DNA of 64,000 nucleotides from Synechococcus sp. CBW1002 (GCF_015840915.1 NZ_CP060398.1:2294001-2358000), one strand, 5' to 3'. Shown: positions 10,313-22,383, numbered from the stretch's first letter. Notes: generated by a model from the sequence alone, not told the origin. Program-made: numbers and translations.

Positions 10313-10765
10313 TCAGGGATTGGCACCCGGATTGGCTGGCCGGCTCGTCGATGAGGCCGACGGAGCTGGGGCTGGGCTCGATGGGGCCGGTGCCTCCACA
10401 GCCGGAGGGATCTCCAGTTCGGGAGCCACCTGGCGCCGGCTGATCTGGCGGACTTCGACGCGCAGGCGATCCTGTTGTCCCTGCAGATTGGCGATCGAAC
10501 CCTCCAGGGACTCGAGCTTGCGCAGCCGCTCGGAGGTGCTGCGCAGCTGCTGTTCCAGAATCGTGGTGCGCTCCAGGGCACGGGAGTGCTCCAGCCCTTC
10601 GACCCGATCGCGCAGCTGGCGCAGGCTGCGGCTCTGCTCGCGGTACTTGCCGAGGATCACCACGAACAGCACCACGAGCATCGTGGAGATGCCCACCAGA
10701 AGCCAGGGAACCCACAGGGGTGCCTCGGGCAGGGAGGGGCTTCGACTGCTGGAGGCGGGTGCCAT
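10313..10765 (-). CDS. Small membrane-anchored coiled-coil protein
   Basis: This is a 150-residue protein I do not recognise by name. One membrane helix spans about residues 17-38 (WVPWLLVGISTMLVVLFVV). A heptad-rich coiled coil follows from residue ~45 to ~112, with regular Leu/Val/Ile spacing among Arg, Glu and Gln. The last ~35 residues are a Pro/Ala/Ser tail. The short, neutral N-terminus and the helix near it suggest a single-pass protein with the coil on one face; orientation is not certain. The ATG start was chosen because it begins just before the membrane helix, while longer readings upstream are low-complexity. The PGM1-like ligase ends 95 bases upstream on the same strand. Confidence 0.7.
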   Translation of the reverse strand: MAPASSSRSPSLPEAPLWVPWLLVGISTMLVVLFVVILGKYREQSRSLRQLRDRVEGLEHSRALERTTILEQQLRSTSERLRKLESLEGSIANLQGQQDRLRVEVRQISRRQVAPELEIPPAVEAPAPSSPAPAPSASSTSRPANPGANP

Positions 10766-10860
10766 CGCGGCGAAACGGCGTGTCTGGTTCGATCCTGGCC
10801 GGTCGCCTCTCCCCTGGCCACCCATGGCTGAGCTCTGCAATGGCTCGGCCCAGCCCAGAC

Positions 10861-12366
10861 TCAGCCCTGCAATCGCCCCGCCCCCCGCAGCAGGGCCTCC
10901 TGGGTGCCCTGATACACCGCAGCGGCTTCCTCGGGGCTGCGGCCGATGCAGGTCATGCCGAGCTTGCCGTATTGCGACAGGCAACCGAGCAGATGGAAGA
11001 GGCTGCCGCGCAGATGGGCTGGATCGAAATGCAGCCCCGCCTCGGCCACCAGATCGATCAGATCCTCCGGCAGCAGCCCCCGCAGGCGGGGATCGCAGAG
11101 ATTGTCGGTGGCTTCGTAGTAAAGGGCCTGGCCTGAGGGGGAGAGGAAGGCGCCAGTGGAGGGATCGAGCCGGCCGCTGGTGGTGTGGCGCAGGGCCATG
11201 AAGGGATGGGTGGTCCCCCCCTGGCGCAGATTCACCTCGATGGCCTGAAGATCCCAATGGCCTGAAAACCTCCGGGCCACCACGTCGACGGCGTAGCGCT
11301 CCAGCGCCCCTTCGGCGGCGAGGGCCTCCCCGACAAGCCGGCCCATCTCCATCAACGGCTGGCGGTAGGCGGCATGGGCAGGGAAGGAACAGCCTTCGAA
11401 GGTCTGGCCGGAGCTGCCGCCCAGCCGCTGCTCATGGGTGGAGAGCACCTCCACGAAGCCATCGGGATGGATCATGCCCTGCACGCTGGGGGTGCTCTGC
11501 TGCTCGCCCCCCTCCAGCCAGGCCTCCACCAGGGCCCCCTGCCGGGCCAGCAGCTCCAGCCAGTGCTGGCTCGGCATTGGCAATCGCTCCAGGGCCTGCC
11601 GCATCACGGCCAGACGCTGGCCGGCGCTGTGGCCGGGCAGATCCAGAGGCTTGAGATCGAGCCTGGCATTGCCCTCGCCGCTGAAGCCCTCGTTGAGCTT
11701 CACCACCAACCGCCGCAGCCCTGGGTTGTGATCCCAGAGATCCACGGCCGCTGCCGCCAGATCCTCCAGGGTGAACACCACGCCACTGCCCGGAGGATGG
11801 GGCACACCACAGCGGGCAAACAACTCACGGCTGCCGGCCTTGGTGCCCCAGTGGGCCAGGGCGGGATCGCAACCCAGCAGCGGAACCTGCAGGCGCTCGG
11901 AGAGGCTCCGCTCCAGATCGGTCACCGTGTAGCAGCTCAGAAAGCTGCGCCCTGGCCGCAGCTGCTCGCGGATGCGGGCCAACAGGGCCGGCCGCTCCAG
12001 AAGCTTGGCGGTGAGCGGCCGCGGCGAAGCGTCGTTGGTGTCGAACAGGTGCAACCGGCGGCGGGCATGGGAGGCCGGCATGCCGGGCAACAGCTCCAGC
12101 ACCGCATCCACCACCAGCTCCGGCAGCAGCGTGCTGGTTACGTACACCACCCGCACGCCTGGATGGCGCAGCCGGATCAGATTGAAGAGCTGGCGTTCTT
12201 CGTAGTGGTGGACGCCGGTCACCAGCTGGATCTGGTGCTCCTCCATGGTGAGCGACGGCACCACCAATTGATCGAACCGGGCGTCGGCCCGATCGCCGTG
12301 ATCGCCCCAGTGCCCACCCCAGCCCTGCCGCAACTGGGCCTGGAGCTCCGCGAAGCTGAGCGCCAT
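10861..12366 (-). CDS. PGM1-related ATP-grasp peptide ligase
   Basis: The 501-residue protein resembles the family around PGM1, the ATP-grasp ligase that joins a nonproteinogenic amino acid to ribosomal peptides in pheganomycin synthesis. Visible ATP-grasp features are RLVVKLNEGFSGEGNARLDL (lysine and glycine-rich loop), VEAWLEGGEQQSTPSVQ, and the metal-binding end WDLQAIEVNLRQGGTTHP. The C-terminal part (YYEATDNLCDPRLRGL onward) is the PGM1_C-like region. The N-terminal ~200 residues form a Rossmann-like prelude. The substrate is not known; cyanobacterial homologues are common and need not make antibiotics. The ATG at 12366 begins ALSFAELQ; in-frame starts at 12390 and 12417 are possible. 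It is divergent from the J-like gene by 105 bases. Confidence 0.8.
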   Translation of the reverse strand: MALSFAELQAQLRQGWGGHWGDHGDRADARFDQLVVPSLTMEEHQIQLVTGVHHYEERQLFNLIRLRHPGVRVVYVTSTLLPELVVDAVLELLPGMPASHARRRLHLFDTNDASPRPLTAKLLERPALLARIREQLRPGRSFLSCYTVTDLERSLSERLQVPLLGCDPALAHWGTKAGSRELFARCGVPHPPGSGVVFTLEDLAAAAVDLWDHNPGLRRLVVKLNEGFSGEGNARLDLKPLDLPGHSAGQRLAVMRQALERLPMPSQHWLELLARQGALVEAWLEGGEQQSTPSVQGMIHPDGFVEVLSTHEQRLGGSSGQTFEGCSFPAHAAYRQPLMEMGRLVGEALAAEGALERYAVDVVARRFSGHWDLQAIEVNLRQGGTTHPFMALRHTTSGRLDPSTGAFLSPSGQALYYEATDNLCDPRLRGLLPEDLIDLVAEAGLHFDPAHLRGSLFHLLGCLSQYGKLGMTCIGRSPEEAAAVYQGTQEALLRGAGRLQG

Positions 12367-12471
12367 GGCTGGCCGCCGGACTGTCCCCATGCTGCTGAGC
12401 CGAGGCCGCGGCGCCAACCCTCCGAATCGTCATGGGTAGCCTGCGGGGATCGAGCCGGATGGGATGGCCGC

Positions 12472-13038
12472 TTGAGCAGAGCCCACCATCGCCCGCCGCC
12501 CCGCTGGTGGGACTCCCTCTTGATCGGGCTCACCAGCATGGTGATCGGGACTGTCCTGGCGCGGTTCATCCTGGCGATGGCTGAGCAGGCTCGCCGTAGC
12601 GGCAATCTCGAGCAGGCCTTCGACAGCACCGTGATGCTGTTCTCCCCGGCCATCTTCCTGCTGGCCGGCGCGGGGCTGATCAGCCGCGGCCTGCTGGGTC
12701 TCTCGAGTGCGCTGTTGCAACGTCGGCCGCGCCATCGGTCCCAGTCCGAGCCCCCGCCTTCCTCCGGCCCTCCGACATCCTCCCTCCATGCTGAAGCCGA
12801 TCCCCAGCGCGCCCAGCCGGGCCATGATCGTTACCGACGAGCCTGCGCCGAACTTGGTGTCCTTCCAGGCAGCTCCTGGCCCGTGATCCGGGCCACCTGG
12901 CGCCGCAAGCTGCAGGAGTGGCACCCTGATCAGGGAGGTGATCCTGAGCTCTGGTATCGCCGGCTGGCGGCCTACACGCTGCTGGAGGCCTGGGAACGAT
13001 TCGAGGAAGACAGCCCAGACCAGATTCCGAAAGAGTGA
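12472..13038 (+). CDS. Two-helix membrane protein with J-domain-like C-terminus
   Basis: This 188-residue protein starts at a TTG, because no ATG or GTG lies in frame before the first membrane segment. Two hydrophobic segments, about residues 17-40 and 60-85, are followed by a polar linker. The C-terminal ~70 residues run YRRACAELGVLPGSS, WRRKLQEWHPDQGGDPE and a final helix. The HPD at residues 151-153, after a basic helix, is the Hsp70-stimulating motif of DnaJ proteins, so a membrane-tethered J-like domain is likely. The pattern HPDQGGD is typical of bacterial J domains. The partner DnaK and any client are unknown. It is convergent with the PgpH-type gene, 17 bases away. Confidence 0.75.
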   Translation: MSRAHHRPPPRWWDSLLIGLTSMVIGTVLARFILAMAEQARRSGNLEQAFDSTVMLFSPAIFLLAGAGLISRGLLGLSSALLQRRPRHRSQSEPPPSSGPPTSSLHAEADPQRAQPGHDRYRRACAELGVLPGSSWPVIRATWRRKLQEWHPDQGGDPELWYRRLAAYTLLEAWERFEEDSPDQIPKE

Positions 13039-13055
13039 CCGTCGGCGTTTGCTGA

Positions 13056-15143
13056 TCAGGCGCTGTACGCCTTGCGGGCGGGGATCGGGTAGGGGATGCG
13101 ACGGTGTCGCATCCGTTTCCAGACCCGTACAAAGGCGCGCACCAGCAGCTCCAGATCGGCCTGTCCCAGTCCGCTGCGGGCCAGCTGCCCGTCGTGGCGG
13201 CGCGCTTCGATGATCCGCCTCACCATTGCGCCCGCCTCCTGCTCCGAGGTGCCCGGGGGAAGAGATCGCAACGCCGCCTCGCATCCATCAGCGAGCATGA
13301 GAATGGCGGTTTCAGGGCTGCGCGGAGCCGGCCCCCGGTAGCGGAAGGCGGATTCCGGAACAGATGGATCCCGCTCTCGCGCCTGGTAGAAAAAATATCC
13401 CATCTTTAAGGTGCCCTGGTGCTCGGGAATGAAGTCCGCCAGGGGGCTGGGAAGGCGATAGCGGCGGGCAAGCTTCAGCCCTTCATCCACATGGGCCTGA
13501 AGGATCTCAGCACTGCGGAAGGGGTCATTGAGGCCGTCGTGGGGATTCTCCCCGTCTCCCTGATTCTCGATGAACCACTGCGGAGCATGCAGTTTGCCCA
13601 CATCGTGATACAGAGCACCTGTGCGGATCAGGTCCACATCCGCCCGGATGGCCCGAGCACCCTCCTCTGCCAGGCCGGCAATCATCAGGGTGTGTTCGAA
13701 GGTGCCGGGTGCCTCACAGGAGAGACGACGCAGCAGGGGCCGCTCCAGATCGGCCAGTTCCAGCAGTCGCGCCCGAGTCAGCAACCCGAAGGAGCTCTCC
13801 ACCAGCGGAGCCAGGAGCACGCCAGCCATCACCAGGCCACCCATCAGCAATGCTTCACTCAGCAGCTGGGCGGCGTCTGGCAACCGGCCATCCGTGACTC
13901 CCGTCAGCCCGGCCAGCTGCACCAGCAGCCATTGCAGCACCAGGGCGGCGGTGGGAAGCAACACCGCCAGCTGCAGCAGCTGCGCACGGTTGCGCTGGCG
14001 GCTGGCCACGATCGCCGCCGCCGCCGCGATCGCCGCCGCCAGCAAGACCCGCACGTTCAACAACGCATCAAGTGGAAGCGGCCAGAGCAGGGAGGCCCCC
14101 GCAAGCCATGCCAGCCCCGCCACAGTGCCTAAGCCCTCTGCCAGCAGCAGGGTGGGCGGCACCAGCAGGGCCATCGGGCTGGCGGCCGGACCCAGCCAGA
14201 GCTTGAAGGCCTGAACCCCCAGCAGCATCCCCAGCACGAGCAGCGCATGACGCGGTTCGGCCCGGGCCCGCCATCGGCGCAGAACAAGGAGGATGACCCC
14301 ACAGGTGGCCATGGCCTCGGTCACGTGCTGCAACCAGGCCAACGGCCTCGGTTGGCGGCTCACCAACCCGAAGTAATCGAGCACGTCGTAAGCCTGCGAG
14401 CTGATCGCCTCTCCCTGACGGATGATCAGATCACCACGCTTCACGGCGATCGTGGGAACACCTTGCTGGGTCACCAGATCTTCAATGCGGCGCTGGGTGA
14501 GAGCCGCATCGGTGCGAAGATTGCTGTAACCAGCCACAGATTCCGAGACCAGCCGCGCAGCCAGCCGGCGGCCCGTACTCGGCAAACCCTCGAAGTGAAG
14601 GCCAGCAGCACTGGCGAGCTGGCTATCGGCCACGCTCGCAACCAGGCCCTGGCTCAGCATGCGGGCCTGCACCTGGCGCACCTGCTTGATCCAGTCAGTC
14701 CATTGGGTCGGGGTGAGCGATTCGAGCCACGCCTGCTCGTCTGGACTGAGGGTCTGGGCGCCAAGGCGCTGTTGCGGAGAGGTGATCGAGATCTGAAGGC
14801 GACGCAGCTCCTGCTCCAGGCGGTCTTTCAGTTCACGAGTCGCCCGATCATCCACCACCTGCACATGGCTGCGGGGCACCAGCTGACTGCGGCGCAGCTC
14901 CAGCTCCTCGCTGTCGACCACGGTGGCATCTCGGGGAGCCTGGGCCGTGAACGGGGCCGGAAATCCAGGCTGAAGACTGGGTTGGGTGAGCCAGGGCCAG
15001 CTGGTGATCAGCGCCACCAGAACGCACATCAGCAGGACACCTGCTGTGGCCTGCAGGCTCCAGGTGGCCAGAGGCTGTCGAGGGCATTCCAGGCGCACGA
15101 ATCGTCGCCACAGAGTCCTGGCACGACGCTGTCGAATCCCCAT
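13056..15143 (-). CDS. PgpH-type 7TM-HD domain phosphohydrolase
   Basis: This 695-residue protein has the PgpH layout. A first membrane helix at residues ~30-50 is followed by an extracytoplasmic region of about 220 residues (7TMR-HDED type), then seven membrane helices between about 280 and 480, and a cytosolic HD domain. The HD motifs are [15 protein letters not shown] and the doublet [12 protein letters not shown], with later [12 protein letters not shown] and IPEHQG. In Listeria, PgpH degrades the second messenger c-di-AMP, so that is the likely reaction (inference). The ATG at 15143 was chosen because it gives a short basic leader. folD is divergent, 76 bases away. Confidence 0.9.
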   Translation of the reverse strand: MGIRQRRARTLWRRFVRLECPRQPLATWSLQATAGVLLMCVLVALITSWPWLTQPSLQPGFPAPFTAQAPRDATVVDSEELELRRSQLVPRSHVQVVDDRATRELKDRLEQELRRLQISITSPQQRLGAQTLSPDEQAWLESLTPTQWTDWIKQVRQVQARMLSQGLVASVADSQLASAAGLHFEGLPSTGRRLAARLVSESVAGYSNLRTDAALTQRRIEDLVTQQGVPTIAVKRGDLIIRQGEAISSQAYDVLDYFGLVSRQPRPLAWLQHVTEAMATCGVILLVLRRWRARAEPRHALLVLGMLLGVQAFKLWLGPAASPMALLVPPTLLLAEGLGTVAGLAWLAGASLLWPLPLDALLNVRVLLAAAIAAAAAIVASRQRNRAQLLQLAVLLPTAALVLQWLLVQLAGLTGVTDGRLPDAAQLLSEALLMGGLVMAGVLLAPLVESSFGLLTRARLLELADLERPLLRRLSCEAPGTFEHTLMIAGLAEEGARAIRADVDLIRTGALYHDVGKLHAPQWFIENQGDGENPHDGLNDPFRSAEILQAHVDEGLKLARRYRLPSPLADFIPEHQGTLKMGYFFYQARERDPSVPESAFRYRGPAPRSPETAILMLADGCEAALRSLPPGTSEQEAGAMVRRIIEARRHDGQLARSGLGQADLELLVRAFVRVWKRMRHRRIPYPIPARKAYSA

Positions 15144-15219
15144 GGACAACACGCTAGCGAGGGCACTGCTGAGGCGGAACAACCCAGGCAAGCTGGATGG
15201 CGAGATGCCTCGGATGTGC

Positions 15220-17678
<2,459 letters not shown>

Positions 17679-17682
<4 letters not shown>

Positions 17683-19148
17683 GCAGAGCCTCCCGCAGCT
17701 CGGCCGCCGCAGCACCCGCAGACAACGGCGAGGGGCTCACCGCCGATCAGCACCAGGCCCTGACCGCCTTCGCCACCTGGCTGGAGGCCCCCGCCGACGG
17801 CACCCCCTTCGTGCTGCAGGGCTTCGCCGGTACCGGCAAGACCTTCCTGTCGATGCGGTTTCTGGCGCTGGCGGAGGCCGCCTGCCTCTGCTGGACCGTG
17901 GTGGCGCCGACCCACAAGGCCGTGGGGGTGCTGCGTCACCATCTGCAGCGGCAGGGCCTGCAGCCCACCTGGTATCCCTCCACGATCCACCGGTTGCTGC
18001 GCCTGAAACTGCGGCGGGAGCGGGATCTGGAACGCTGCGAGGAAACGGAGCAGACCGCCGCCGCCCTTGAATCGCTGGGGCTGGTGCTGGTCGACGAGGC
18101 CTCGATGGTGGATGGCACCTTGCTGGAAATCACCCTGCGCTGTGCCCATCCGTTCCGCACCCGGTTGGTGTTCGTGGGCGATCCGGCCCAGCTGCCGCCG
18201 GTGGGGGAGCCGAGCAGTCCGGTGTTCGCGATCGGGCGGGCCCAGGGAGCGGCCCTGCAGCAGGTGGTGCGCCATCAGGGACCGGTGCTGCGCCTGGCCG
18301 AGGGGGTGCGGCTCGGAGCCCTGCCCTGTCGCCAGCCGCCACCCCTGCGGCCCCTGTGCAGCCCCCAGGGACAGGTGGCGTTGCTGGACCGGCGCGCCTG
18401 GCTCACGGCCGCCCAGGCGGCGCTGCAAGGCTCCGCCGCAACGGCCGACCCCGATCAGGTCCGGATCCTCTGCTACACCAACCGGCGGCTGGAGCAACTG
18501 GTGCCGATCGCCCGCCGAGCCCTGCACGGAAGCATGGCCGACCAGCTGCCGGTGCTCCCCGGTGAGGTGCTGATCAGTCGCACCGCCGTGATGGCACCGG
18601 CCTGCCGCGAGGGGGCGGAGGCGGCAGAGGAGCCCGACATGGTGCTGGGCTCCAACCGCGAGCTGGTGGTGCAGGACGTGCAGCCCGAGCGCTGCGATCT
18701 GCGCGACTTCGGCGTCGAGGAGGCACCCTTGATCGACACCCTGACGGCTGCGGTGGAAGCGGGTGAAACCCAGCTGCAGCTGCGCCTGCTGCCGCCGATC
18801 GGCTCCTCCGGCCGTGGGGCCCTCGAGGCGGTGCTGACCAAGCTGCGCCAGGAGGCGCGCGAGGCCGGCCGCAAGGGCGGCAAGGCGCTCTGGCGGCGGT
18901 TCTTTCTGTTGCGCGATGCCTTTGCCTCCCTGGGGCCGGCGGCCGTGCTCACGGTCCATCGCAGCCAGGGCAGCACCTTCGGCGAGGTGTTCGTCGATGG
19001 GGATGTCTTCTGGCCCCAGGATGAACGGCTGCGGCGCCAGCTCATTTATGTCGCGGTGAGTCGGGCCGCTGAGTCGGTCTCCCTGGCTGCGGGTCCAGGC
19101 AACCCCGCCGAGCAGGAGCAGTGGCGACGCTGGCTCGAGGGGGGATGA
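17679..19148 (+). CDS. RecD/Dda-like superfamily 1 DNA helicase
   Basis: This 489-residue ATPase has Walker A GFAGTGKT at residues 48-55, THKAVGVLR (motif Ia), LVLVDEASMVD (Walker B), GDPAQLPPVGE (motif III) and the C-terminal motifs TVHRSQGSTFGEVFVD and YVAVSRAAE (V and VI). This order marks a 5'-3' helicase of the RecD/Dda group acting on DNA ends or forks; the precise role is not known. There are no RecBC-like extra domains. The start is TTG at 17679, overlapping the preceding stop in TTGA; it gives a natural N-terminus, and no ATG is nearby. It ends at a pair of hairpins. Confidence 0.88.
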
Positions 19149-19183
19149 CGTCTCCTGCAGACGTCGCAACCCGGAGGGGTTGC
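19147..19183. terminator. Paired hairpins between convergent genes
   Basis: Two perfect inverted repeats lie head to tail. The first has a 7-bp stem at 19147-19153 and 19159-19165 with a 5-base loop. The second has a 7-bp stem at 19166-19172 and 19177-19183 with a GGAG loop. They overlap the helicase stop codon and sit before the stop of the convergent GAP gene. There is no T-run after either stem on either strand, so a classic intrinsic terminator is not proven; a bidirectional transcript-end or stabilising structure is the likely role. Confidence 0.5.
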
Positions 19184-19199
19184 AACCTGCAGATGTTGC

Positions 19200-19928
19200 T
19201 CAGCTCATCGGCAGCAGCAGGCCGTCAATGCCCTGCCAACCGAGATAGCCAGCCAACAGAAGGCTGACCCCCGCCACGATCAGTTCGCCCCGTTCAAACA
19301 GCCAGGTCTTGGCCCGCTTCAGCAGCGGCAGCACACGATCACTGCCCAGCAGCAGCACGGCGGCAAAGGGCACCAGCAGCAGCACGGTGCTGGCAAGGCT
19401 GAACAGCAGGGTGATCAGCGCTTCCTGGCCCCGGCCCAGGCCGGAGGCCAGCAGGCTGCCGGCCGTCTTGGCATAGAGGAACAGGTCTTCGGGGCTGATC
19501 ACCTGCAGCACGCCACTCAGTCCCAGCAGCAGCGGCAGAGGCATGGCGCAGAAACGGTCCAGCTGGCTGGTCCAGCTGGGGGGCTGATCACCGGCGGCGC
19601 TGCGGCCCAGCAGTTCGCGCAGGCCCAGGGCCAGCAGGGCTCCGGCTCCGAGCAGATCGAGGCCGGTTCGATGGACCGAGCCCTTCTCCATGCCCAGCAG
19701 CAGGCCGTGCCCGATGGTCACCAGCAGAGTCACGGTGAGCACGGAGGTGAACAGCCAGCCCGCCACGAACCAGCCGCCCCGCCGCAGCGGGTGTGGACCG
19801 AGCAGCAGCAGGAACAGCAGCCCGAGATGGACCGGTGAGAACCCCACCGCCAGTGCGAAGGCGCCGAGCTCGCCCAGCAGGGCGGCGGGCAACGAAACGG
19901 ACGATGCGGCGTTAGCAAGGATGGACAT
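19200..19928 (-). CDS. GAP-family (SfLAP-like) membrane protein
   Basis: The 242-residue protein has about six hydrophobic segments and resembles the GAP / sulfolipid-1-addressing family (PF11139), relatives of mycobacterial Sap, thought to help move small molecules or glycolipids across membranes. Family features are LALAVGFSPVHLGLLFLLLL near the start, LGPHPLRRGGWFVAGWL and the mid-protein VISPEDLFLYAKTAG. The substrate is not known. The ATG at 19928 (MSILANAASS) was chosen because the longer frame upstream runs into the phosphatase gene. It is the last gene of a six-gene run on this strand that begins with zwf. Confidence 0.78.
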   Translation of the reverse strand: MSILANAASSVSLPAALLGELGAFALAVGFSPVHLGLLFLLLLGPHPLRRGGWFVAGWLFTSVLTVTLLVTIGHGLLLGMEKGSVHRTGLDLLGAGALLALGLRELLGRSAAGDQPPSWTSQLDRFCAMPLPLLLGLSGVLQVISPEDLFLYAKTAGSLLASGLGRGQEALITLLFSLASTVLLLVPFAAVLLLGSDRVLPLLKRAKTWLFERGELIVAGVSLLLAGYLGWQGIDGLLLPMS

Positions 19929-19944
19929 GGGTCGGTCGCTGCCT

Positions 19945-20583
19945 TCAGGGCCACTGCACCGGGGCATTCCAGCGCAGGATCACCCGTTGCTCCCGTTCCT
20001 GACCGAGCACACCGATACAGGCCGTGTCCAGCGCCAGCAGGGAACCGCCGGCCGCGCCCAGCCCCAGCCAGGTGCCGGCAAGGCTGCGTAGGAGATGGCC
20101 GTGGGCGAAGAGGGCCACCCGCGTGGGGGCAGCGGCAGGCCCGGGGTTCGCTCCAGCGGAGATCGGCGCTGCCGCCAGAGCAACGGCCTGGGCGATCACC
20201 CGCCGGCAACGCTGCTCCACGGCCTCCAGGGTTTCCCCCTCAGGGCAGGGATGGCTCCAGACCGTCCAGCCCGGAACGGAACGGCGGATCTCGGCGGTGG
20301 TGATCCCCTCATAGGCGCCGTAATCCCACTCCTGAAGGTCGTCGCAGGGGCTGGCCTGTCCAGCCAGACCGGCCAGCTCGCAGGTGCGCAAGGCCCGCTG
20401 CAAGGGGCTCACCAGCACCGCCGTGAAGCGATAGCGAGCCAGAAGCGGTTCCAGGGCACGGGCTTCCTCCTCCCCTTCCGGCAGCAGGGGCAGATCGGTT
20501 CGGCCGGTGTGGCGGCCGCTGCGAGCCCAGGCGGTGGCGCCATGACGCAGCAACCACAGTTCCAGAGGCGCAGCAGCGGGCAA
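19945..20583 (-). CDS. Histidine phosphatase family protein
   Basis: This is a 212-residue phosphoglycerate-mutase-like phosphatase. The phosphohistidine motif LWLLRHGATAW (LRHG) is at residues ~11-16. The second half has VLVSPLQRALRTCELAG and LFAHGHLLRSLAGTWLG, whose His is the second catalytic base, and WDYGAYEGITTAEIR. The fold acts on phosphosugars, phosphate esters or alpha-ribazole phosphate. A CobC-like role in cobalamin synthesis is possible because cobB lies two genes upstream, but the motifs do not discriminate. The start is a TTG at 20583; no better in-frame codon is close to the LRHG motif. The acyP gene lies 35 bases upstream. Confidence 0.85.
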   Translation of the reverse strand: MPAAAPLELWLLRHGATAWARSGRHTGRTDLPLLPEGEEEARALEPLLARYRFTAVLVSPLQRALRTCELAGLAGQASPCDDLQEWDYGAYEGITTAEIRRSVPGWTVWSHPCPEGETLEAVEQRCRRVIAQAVALAAAPISAGANPGPAAAPTRVALFAHGHLLRSLAGTWLGLGAAGGSLLALDTACIGVLGQEREQRVILRWNAPVQWP

Positions 20584-20618
20584 GGAGGAGCCTGTGGATG
20601 TCGCCTTGGTGGAGTCGA

Positions 20619-20885
20619 TCAGGAGCGCACCTCAAACCAGTCTTCGCCGGTGACCGGGATCTGGCTGGTCACCACCCGGTTGACGCGGGCATGGAGCGGG
20701 CCCTTGTCACACCAGAGTCTGAAGTCGTTGAGCTGGCTGAGCTGGCCTTCCGCTTCAATCTCCACCGTGCCATCGGGTCGGTTCCGCACCCAGCCAGCCA
20801 GACCCAGGCCCACCGCAGCGCGGCGACAGGCCTCGCGGTAGCCGACCCCCTGCACCACACCCTGGGCAATCAGGCGCCAGCGCAT
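20619..20885 (-). CDS. acyP: Acylphosphatase
   Basis: This is a compact 88-residue enzyme hydrolysing carboxyl-phosphate bonds in acyl phosphates. The active-site arginine is Arg17 in GVVQGVGYREACRRAA and the catalytic asparagine is Asn35 in GWVRNRPDGTVE, followed by the family EGQLSQLNDF region. Length and motifs fit the classical AcyP family. The ATG at 20885 is a standard start. It lies between cobB, which ends 32 bases upstream, and the phosphatase gene downstream, all on one strand. Confidence 0.93.
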   Translation of the reverse strand: MRWRLIAQGVVQGVGYREACRRAAVGLGLAGWVRNRPDGTVEIEAEGQLSQLNDFRLWCDKGPLHARVNRVVTSQIPVTGEDWFEVRS

Positions 20886-20917
20886 CAGGGGTGAGGCCGT
20901 GGGCGGCTCCCGGCGGC

Positions 20918-22351
20918 TCACGAAACTGGACGAAGTGTCAGGGGCGCGGCGCGGACGGCTGCGGCGGCCAGGCGTCTCGGTATCTTCGGGCAACCAGCCC
21001 AGTGGAGATGCAGCCAGGAAGCGTGCATCGTGCCGCTCGTCCATCCCTCCGCCCTCCGCGGATTTCCCCAGCCTTCAAGCTGCCACAGCCGGTCGCAGCT
21101 GGCTACGTCGCGCGACATTTCGGGATCATCTGTGAGCTGCCAGCGATGGAATTCATGGCCCACCAGCCGCTCTCCGCGGCGCACCAGCAGCCCGTCCCGT
21201 TCCCCCACGGCCTCCCGATAGCCGAGGCTGAGGCTGCCGCGACGGGCCGAGAAGGGCAGCAGCCCCGCCATCCCATGGCGGCGACCCTGCTGGTCTTCCA
21301 GAGAGCGGCCCAGCAGCAGCAGTCCGCCGCACTCCGCCACAAGGGGCACACCGGCGGCCGCGGCCTGCCTCAAGGCGCCGAGGCTGCGGTGAGCGGCCGC
21401 CAGCGCCGGGGCGTGCAGCTCCGGATAGCCACCGGGCAGCACCACAGCGCGGCAGCCGGCTGGCAGGGGCTCATCCGCCAACGGGCTCCAGGCCCGAGCC
21501 TCCAGGCCGAGGGCCCCCAGCAGTTCGGTGGCTTCCGGATAGCGGAAATGGAAGGCGGCATCGCTGGCGATCGCCAGCGGCAGGGGGGCGCCCTTGAGAG
21601 CGTCCCCTGCAGAGTCAGTGGCCACCGGCGTGAGGCACCAGCGGATCGGATCCTGCTGCTGGGGCAGGGCAGCCGGCGGTGAAAGCAGCGGCCAGAGCCG
21701 CTCCAGGTCGAGATGGTGCTCCGCCAGCGCGGCCCAGGCCGCTTCCCGCGCGTCCAGGTCGTTGACTTCCTGCGGTGGCAGCAATCCCAGATGACGGGAG
21801 GGAAGCTCCAGGGCGGGCGACACCGGCAGAATCCCCAGCAGGGGCACGGCGATGGCATCGAGGGCCTCCCGCAGCAGGGCACGATGCCGGTCGCTGGCGA
21901 CGCGGTTCAGCACCACCCCGGCCAGCCGCACCGGCGGTGGCCCGTGATCCCGGAAGCCCCGCACCAGGGCTGCGATCGAACCAGCCTGCCGCGAGGCTTC
22001 CACCACCAGCACCACCGGCAGATCCAGCAGGTCGGCCACCTCGGCTGAACTGCCCGCACTGGTGGGGCCGCGGCCATCGAACAGGCCCATGACCCCTTCC
22101 ACCAGGCAGAGGTCGGCCCGGCTGCCATGCCAGTGGAAACTGCGGCGCACCCACTCGGGGCCACACAGCAGGGTGTCGAGGTTGCGGCAGGGCTGGCCGC
22201 TGACACGAGTCAGCAACTGCGGGTCGAGGTAGTCAGGCCCCACCTTGAAGGGCTGAATCCGCAGGCCCCGCCGCCGGGCCAGTGCTGCCAGGGAGAGGCT
22301 GAGCAGGGTCTTGCCGCTGCCGCTGGAGGGGGCGGCGATCAGGCAGGCCAT
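20918..22351 (-). CDS. cobB: Cobyrinate a,c-diamide synthase
   Basis: This enzyme amidates the a and c side chains of cobyrinate using glutamine and ATP in cobalamin (pseudocobalamin in cyanobacteria) synthesis. The 477-residue protein has the N-terminal ATPase loop APSSGSGKTLLSLSL, FKVGPDYLDP and LVEGVMGLFDG. It ends with a class I glutaminase domain carrying the nucleophile in VAECGGLLLLG and the LVGHEFHRW segment. Domain order and length match CbiA/CobB. It sits 32 bases downstream of opcA on the same strand; a regulatory link between the pentose phosphate genes and this step is not obvious, so the order probably reflects a packed genome. Confidence 0.93.
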   Translation of the reverse strand: MACLIAAPSSGSGKTLLSLSLAALARRRGLRIQPFKVGPDYLDPQLLTRVSGQPCRNLDTLLCGPEWVRRSFHWHGSRADLCLVEGVMGLFDGRGPTSAGSSAEVADLLDLPVVLVVEASRQAGSIAALVRGFRDHGPPPVRLAGVVLNRVASDRHRALLREALDAIAVPLLGILPVSPALELPSRHLGLLPPQEVNDLDAREAAWAALAEHHLDLERLWPLLSPPAALPQQQDPIRWCLTPVATDSAGDALKGAPLPLAIASDAAFHFRYPEATELLGALGLEARAWSPLADEPLPAGCRAVVLPGGYPELHAPALAAAHRSLGALRQAAAAGVPLVAECGGLLLLGRSLEDQQGRRHGMAGLLPFSARRGSLSLGYREAVGERDGLLVRRGERLVGHEFHRWQLTDDPEMSRDVASCDRLWQLEGWGNPRRAEGWTSGTMHASWLHLHWAGCPKIPRRLAAAAVRAAPLTLRPVS

Positions 22352-22383
22352 GGGGTTGGGATGTCCGGCCCCGGGCCGGTTGC

